Below, piece by piece: positions 61,714 through 64,000 of a stretch of 64,000 bases of DNA. The DNA comes from Streptomyces sp. NBC_01498 (GTDB lineage Bacteria; Actinomycetota; Actinomycetes; Streptomycetales; Streptomycetaceae). The translations under genes were made by a program, and so were the position numbers. Under the pieces are notes generated by a model. It had not been told where the DNA came from, searched no databases, and saw nothing but the letters and a program-made list of their open reading frames with translations. Where the stretch lies: positions 5,406,001-5,470,000 of the forward strand of contig NZ_CP109598.1 in the NCBI RefSeq assembly GCF_036327775.1. Direction: 5' to 3'. Positions within the stretch are counted from its first letter, which is position 1, and each line of letters begins with the position of its first letter.

Positions 61714-62607
61714 CTACTCCGGCGCCGCCGCGCGGATCGACTCCTCGATCGTCGGGAACGCGAAGGTGAACCCCGATTCCAGCAGCCGGGCCGGCCGCGC
61801 CCGCTGGCTGCTCAGCATGTCCTCCGCGAACCCGCCCAGCGCCGCCTTCAGCGCCACCGGGGGCACCGTGAGGGCCGTCGGACGGCGCAGCACCCGGCCC
61901 ATCGCCGCCGTGACCTCGCGATTGGTCACCGGCTCGGGCGCGGTGAGGTTCACCGGCCCGGACAGGGCCCCCCGGTCGATCAGGTGCCGCAGCGCCGCCA
62001 CGTGGTCGTGCAGGGCGATGAAGCTCCAGTACTGGCGCCCGTCGCCCAGCCGGCCGCCCAGCCCCGCGCGGAACAGCGGGAACAGCCGCCCCCAGGCGCC
62101 GCCCTCGCGGGCCACGACGAGGCCCGTGCGGGCGAACACCGTCCGTACGCCCGCGTCCTTCGCGGGGGCCGCAGCGGCCTCCCACGCGACGCACACGGAG
62201 GGCAGGAAACCCTCGCCGGGCGGAGCCGTCTCGTCCACCGCGCGGTCGCCCGTGTCTCCGTAGAAGCCGATCGCCGACCCGCACACCAGGACTCTCGGCG
62301 GGGCGTCCAGGGAGGCGACGGCCTCGGCGATCGCCGTCGTACCGAGGACGCGGCTGTCCCGGATCTCCTTCTTGTACGCGGCCGTCCACCGGTGGTCCGC
62401 GACGCCCGCGCCCGCGAGGTGGACGACCGCCTCGCAGCCGTACAGCCCGCCCGCGTCCACATACCGCCGGGAGGGGTCCCACTCGACCTCGTCGCCCGTC
62501 CGCGCGGGGTGCCGGACCAGCCGGACCACCTCGTGGCCGTCCGTCCGCAGGGAGCGCGTGAGCGCCGAACCGATGAGTCCGTGGGAGCCGGTGATCGCGA
62601 TCCTCAT
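61714..62607 (-). CDS. TIGR01777-family epimerase (SulA-like)
   Basis: 297 aa; ATG at 62607. Extended-SDR fold with the dinucleotide start MRIAITGSHGLIGSALTRSL, YGCEAVVHLAGAGVADHRWT, CGSAIGFYGDTGDRAVDE and PPGEGFLPSVCVAWEAAAAP. The C-terminal DUF1731 part reads PTALTVPPVALKAALGGFAE, DMLSSQRARPARLLESGFTF. This family is widespread and related to YfcH and SulA, with no settled function. Its 5' end is 45 bp from the divergent acetyltransferase gene. Confidence 0.92.
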   Translation of the reverse strand: MRIAITGSHGLIGSALTRSLRTDGHEVVRLVRHPARTGDEVEWDPSRRYVDAGGLYGCEAVVHLAGAGVADHRWTAAYKKEIRDSRVLGTTAIAEAVASLDAPPRVLVCGSAIGFYGDTGDRAVDETAPPGEGFLPSVCVAWEAAAAPAKDAGVRTVFARTGLVVAREGGAWGRLFPLFRAGLGGRLGDGRQYWSFIALHDHVAALRHLIDRGALSGPVNLTAPEPVTNREVTAAMGRVLRRPTALTVPPVALKAALGGFAEDMLSSQRARPARLLESGFTFAFPTIEESIRAAAPE

Positions 62608-62652
62608 GGGACCCATCCTGATGCCACCCGCCCGCATGGGACAGTTGGCGCC

Positions 62653-63153
62653 ATGCGTGAACCCGCCGTACCGGTCATACGCGTCGCCCTTCCTGCGGAC
62701 GACGAGGCTCTCGGGCAGCTCGACCACGACACCTGGTCGACGCTGCACGCGGTGACGCCCCGGCCCGGTCCGGCCGCGACCTTCTTCGACGAGCGGCACC
62801 GGCCGCGCGACTACGTCGTCGCCGAGGTCGACGGCCGGATCGCCGGCTATCTGCGCCTCGCGCCGCCCAGCTCGCTCGCCGCCCACGCGCACGTCCGGGA
62901 GATCCAGGGCCTCGCGGTGCACGCGTGGGCGCGGCGGCGCGGCGTGGCACGGCTGCTGCTGCGCGCCGCGGTGGACCGGGCGCGGGCGGAGGGCGCGCTG
63001 CGGATCACGCTGCGGGTGCTCGGGTACAACGGGCCGGCCCGCGCGCTCTACGAGGCGGAGGGCTTCGCGGTGGAGGGCGTGCGGCCGGGGGAGCTGTTCC
63101 TGGACGGGCAGTACGTGGACGACGTGTTCATGGGGCGCTCGCTGGACCTCTGA
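62653..63153 (+). CDS. GNAT-family N-acetyltransferase
   Basis: 166 aa; ATG at 62653. Acetyl-CoA-binding motif A is VREIQGLAVHAWARRRGVAR and LLLRAAVDRARAEG (R-x-x-G-x-A at RRRGVA). The N-terminal IRVALPADDEALGQLDHDTW and C-terminal LGYNGPARALYEAEGFAVEG are typical. It acetylates an amine on an unknown small molecule or protein. Divergent from the epimerase gene, it probably shares a promoter region with it. Confidence 0.93.
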   Translation: MREPAVPVIRVALPADDEALGQLDHDTWSTLHAVTPRPGPAATFFDERHRPRDYVVAEVDGRIAGYLRLAPPSSLAAHAHVREIQGLAVHAWARRRGVARLLLRAAVDRARAEGALRITLRVLGYNGPARALYEAEGFAVEGVRPGELFLDGQYVDDVFMGRSLDL

Positions 63154-63329
63154 GGGCGTGGGGGAGCGGCCGGTCGCCCGAGGACGCCGGGGGAGCGGCC
63201 GGGGGCGCCGAGGCGGCGTGCGGTGACGTGCCGGGGCCGTACGCGCGGCCGGGTGCCGAGCCGGCAGCCCGTTGCGGGGCTCGGGGCGCGCGGTGCGGGG
63301 GTGGACGGCGTGCGGTGGGCGGTGGGCGC

Positions 63330-63854
63330 TCAGTCGACGCCGAACCGCTCCCAGAGGCGCGGGAGCCGGTCGGCGAGCGCCTGGCTGTCCTCGAAGTCGA
63401 CCGGGGTGCCCTCCGGCTCCGCGGCCTGCGGGGAGACCCCCAGATCGGGTGCGACGGCGCCGGTGAGCTGCTCGTACGCCTCGTCCGCCGCGTACCCCAG
63501 CTCCTCGCCGTCCCCGTCGACCTCGTCGTCGAACTCGCCGATCAGCTCCGCGAGGCTGTCCGGGTCGTGCACGCCGTCCTCGAAGACCTCCCGGCCCTGG
63601 CCGATGAGCCAGCAGCGGAAGTAGTCGAACGCGTCGTCGCCGGCCCCGCCGAGCAGGATCGCGGCGGCGGCCCACAGGTCCCAGCGGTACGCGCGGTTGT
63701 AGCGGGTCTCGAAATGCCGGGCGAAGTCCAGGACCGAGTCCGGGTCCAGTTGGAGCAGTCTCTCCACGACCAGATCGGCGTGCTCGTCCGGGTCACCGCC
63801 CGCGGCCTCGCGCGTGGCGTCGATGATCTCCCAGAACTCCGTCTCGTCGGTCAC
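63330..63854 (-). CDS. DUF4240 protein
   Basis: 174 aa; ATG at 63854. It matches DUF4240: TEFWEIIDATREAAGGDPDE near the start, LDFARHFETRYNRAYRWDLW, and DAFDYFRCWLIGQGREVFED. The C-terminal third is acidic (EFDDEVDGDGEELGY). It is small and soluble, with no signal peptide; the function is not known, though DUF4240 relatives often occur with SMI1/KNR4-type or toxin-immunity proteins. The 146 bp beyond it to the window end hold no supported gene. Confidence 0.88.
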   Translation of the reverse strand: MTDETEFWEIIDATREAAGGDPDEHADLVVERLLQLDPDSVLDFARHFETRYNRAYRWDLWAAAAILLGGAGDDAFDYFRCWLIGQGREVFEDGVHDPDSLAELIGEFDDEVDGDGEELGYAADEAYEQLTGAVAPDLGVSPQAAEPEGTPVDFEDSQALADRLPRLWERFGVD

Positions 63855-64000
63855 GGGTACAGCATCGTGGGTGGCGGGGGGCGGCGCACGCGGAGTAGGG
63901 AAAGCGGGGGAGATCAGTTCCGGCGCAACCAGGACATTCGCCGCGCGCCAAACGGACAGAGGATGTCTCCTTTCTGTGGAACGGTCGTGGCGACCGTCCG

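Overview
This is a high-GC actinobacterial chromosome segment, almost certainly from Streptomyces. Third codon positions are overwhelmingly G or C, GTG and TTG starts are common, secreted hydrolases are numerous, and the block glnA / RDD protein / DUF4191 protein / small protein / lipA / lipB / NsdA-like regulator is an order I recall from Streptomyces core chromosomes. There is one clear in-frame TTA codon, of the rare bldA-dependent kind, in an accessory gene. I see no rRNA or tRNA gene and no intact insertion sequence.

Layout. 1-9.8 kb is a maltose/starch block: the 3' part of an alpha-glucosidase gene, a LacI-type regulator overlapping it by 4 bp, a secreted alpha-amylase with a starch-binding domain, and a very large secreted two-enzyme amylase-pullulanase. 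A good promoter followed by a perfect 15-bp palindrome precedes the amylase. 9.9-24.5 kb holds regulators and cell-surface functions: an AfsR-like NTPase without a DNA-binding domain, a DUF4230 protein, a TetR regulator, a GH89 alpha-N-acetylglucosaminidase, a lipoprotein, a DUF1996 secreted protein, a two-component pair and an epimerase. 24.5-34.6 kb has a membrane protein plus PepSY protein pair with His-rich loops, a winged-helix regulator preceded by a probable 39-codon leader ORF, an uninterrupted 32-unit 8-bp tandem repeat, an oxidoreductase, a CoA-transferase and several small or uncharacterised genes. 34.9-42.2 kb is a tightly packed three-gene secreted carbohydrate operon (ThuA/DUF1080/F5_8 protein, PQQ-type sugar dehydrogenase, GH95-like hydrolase), followed by htpG and a divergent beta-helix protein.

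46.5-52.1 kb looks like an accessory island between the beta-helix gene and glnA. It holds a frameshifted ECF sigma-factor remnant, a DUF4246 gene of a family best known from fungi, a Tat-exported DJ-1/PfpI protein, a one-spacer remnant of a type I-E-like CRISPR array, and a 5'-truncated gene (possibly radical SAM) translationally coupled to a DEDDh exonuclease and a P-loop ATPase carrying the TTA codon. From 52.1 kb to the end the region is core again: glnA with a four-box GlnR operator, lipoate synthesis (lipA, lipB), a TPR-type regulator, an amine-oxidase-like flavoprotein, a TIGR01777 epimerase, a GNAT acetyltransferase and a DUF4240 protein.

How the genes work together. Amylase and amylase-pullulanase would break starch, glycogen and pullulan outside the cell. 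Maltodextrins would be imported (the transporter probably lies just left of the window) and cut by the alpha-glucosidase under LacI/MalR-type control. The 35-42 kb operon is a second extracellular sugar-processing unit. LipB transfers octanoate to carrier domains and LipA inserts sulfur, supplying lipoyl groups to 2-oxoacid dehydrogenases. GlnA is the main ammonium-assimilating enzyme, with a visible GlnR box.
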